NCBI GenBank assembly: GCA_964485455.1
Contig: CAZAJU010000056.1
Span: 1-13,671, forward strand
DNA length: 13,671 nt
DNA from: Tissierella_B sp964485455
GTDB lineage: Bacteria; Bacillota; Clostridia; Tissierellales; Tissierellaceae
Direction: 5' to 3'
The notes under the pieces were generated by a model. It ran no database searches, was not told the origin of the DNA, and saw only the letters and a list, made by a program, of their open reading frames with translations. This document shows positions 13,524-13,671 of the stretch, piece after piece. The position numbers and the translations under genes are program-made. Within the stretch, counting starts at the first letter, position 1, and each line of letters starts with the position of its first letter.

Positions 13524-13671
13524 ATGATGGAAAAAATAAGCGTGGCGATTGTAGACGACAATAAAGATTTTTGCCAAATAATTGCACAATTCATTTCTGC
13601 ACATGAGGAATTTGAGGTAATTGGCATAGCTAAAGACGGTATTGAGGCACTAGATTTAATAGAGAGAAAAA
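13524..13671 (+). CDS. spo0A: stage 0 sporulation protein A, 5' end only
   Basis: Spo0A is the phosphorelay response regulator that commits the cell to sporulation. Only about the first 49 codons are present. They encode a receiver-domain start: (M)MEKISVAIVDDNKDF, with the acidic pair DD of the phosphorylation site, then EEFEVIGIAKDGIEALDLIE, close to the Spo0A N-terminus of Bacillus and Clostridium. The phospho-acceptor aspartate and the DNA-binding domain lie beyond the window. CAGGGGGGAT precedes two adjacent ATG codons (13524 and 13527), and MEKI from the second is the common family start. Location directly after spoIVB is the conserved arrangement in spore formers. Confidence 0.95.
   Translation, partial: MMEKISVAIVDDNKDFCQIIAQFISAHEEFEVIGIAKDGIEALDLIERK

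Noticed and set aside
1..13671. CRISPR arrays, insertion sequences, tRNA genes, phage or toxin-antitoxin modules
   Set aside because: I saw no regularly spaced long repeats, transposase motifs, terminal inverted repeats, tRNA-like folds or unexplained gene-sized gaps.

Overview
The window is a gene-dense, AT-rich stretch from an endospore-forming Firmicute, most likely a member of Clostridia (a Tissierella/Alkaliphilus-like relative is my guess, not shown by the sequence). The evidence is a complete spoIIIAA-AH operon, spoIVB followed by the start of spo0A, strong AGGAGG-type ribosome binding sites and low GC content. All genes lie on the + strand. I see no RNA genes, mobile elements or CRISPR arrays, and no gene-free stretch longer than about 180 bases.

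Region 1 (1-5231) begins with the possible last codons of an upstream gene, a hairpin and a sigma-E-like promoter. The full spoIIIAA-spoIIIAH operon follows. Its products build the mother-cell side of the SpoIIIA-SpoIIQ channel that feeds the forespore: an ATPase (AA), a GspF-like protein (AB), small membrane proteins (AC, AD), a polytopic protein (AE) and ring-forming proteins (AF, AG, AH). Genes overlap or nearly abut, except for a 69-base gap between AB and AC.

Region 2 (5236-11970) begins at a well-formed sigma-A promoter and ends at a strong intrinsic terminator. It holds asp23 (yqhY), nusB, a divergent TsaD/Kae1-like gene, xseA, xseB, ispA, tlyA and recN. This is the conserved Firmicute cluster, but folD, dxs, nadK and argR/ahrC, often found at these positions in relatives, are absent. 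The TsaD-like gene sits in the usual folD position. A 10-bp hairpin without a U tract separates asp23 from nusB.

Region 3 (11971-13671) holds spoIVB, the PDZ-serine protease that starts sigma-K activation, behind a good sigma-G-type promoter. Its 3' end lies in a perfect 14-bp inverted repeat. It is followed by the 5' end of spo0A, the master sporulation regulator, behind a well-matched sigma-H promoter and a possible second vegetative promoter. Spo0A is cut by the window edge.

The promoters I can see fit one regulatory picture: sigma-E for the channel, sigma-A for housekeeping, sigma-G for spoIVB and sigma-H for spo0A. I found no clearly new multi-gene system. The best leads are the TsaD-like paralogue, the altered Walker A motif of SpoIIIAA, the two hairpins at gene ends and the spoIVB leader.
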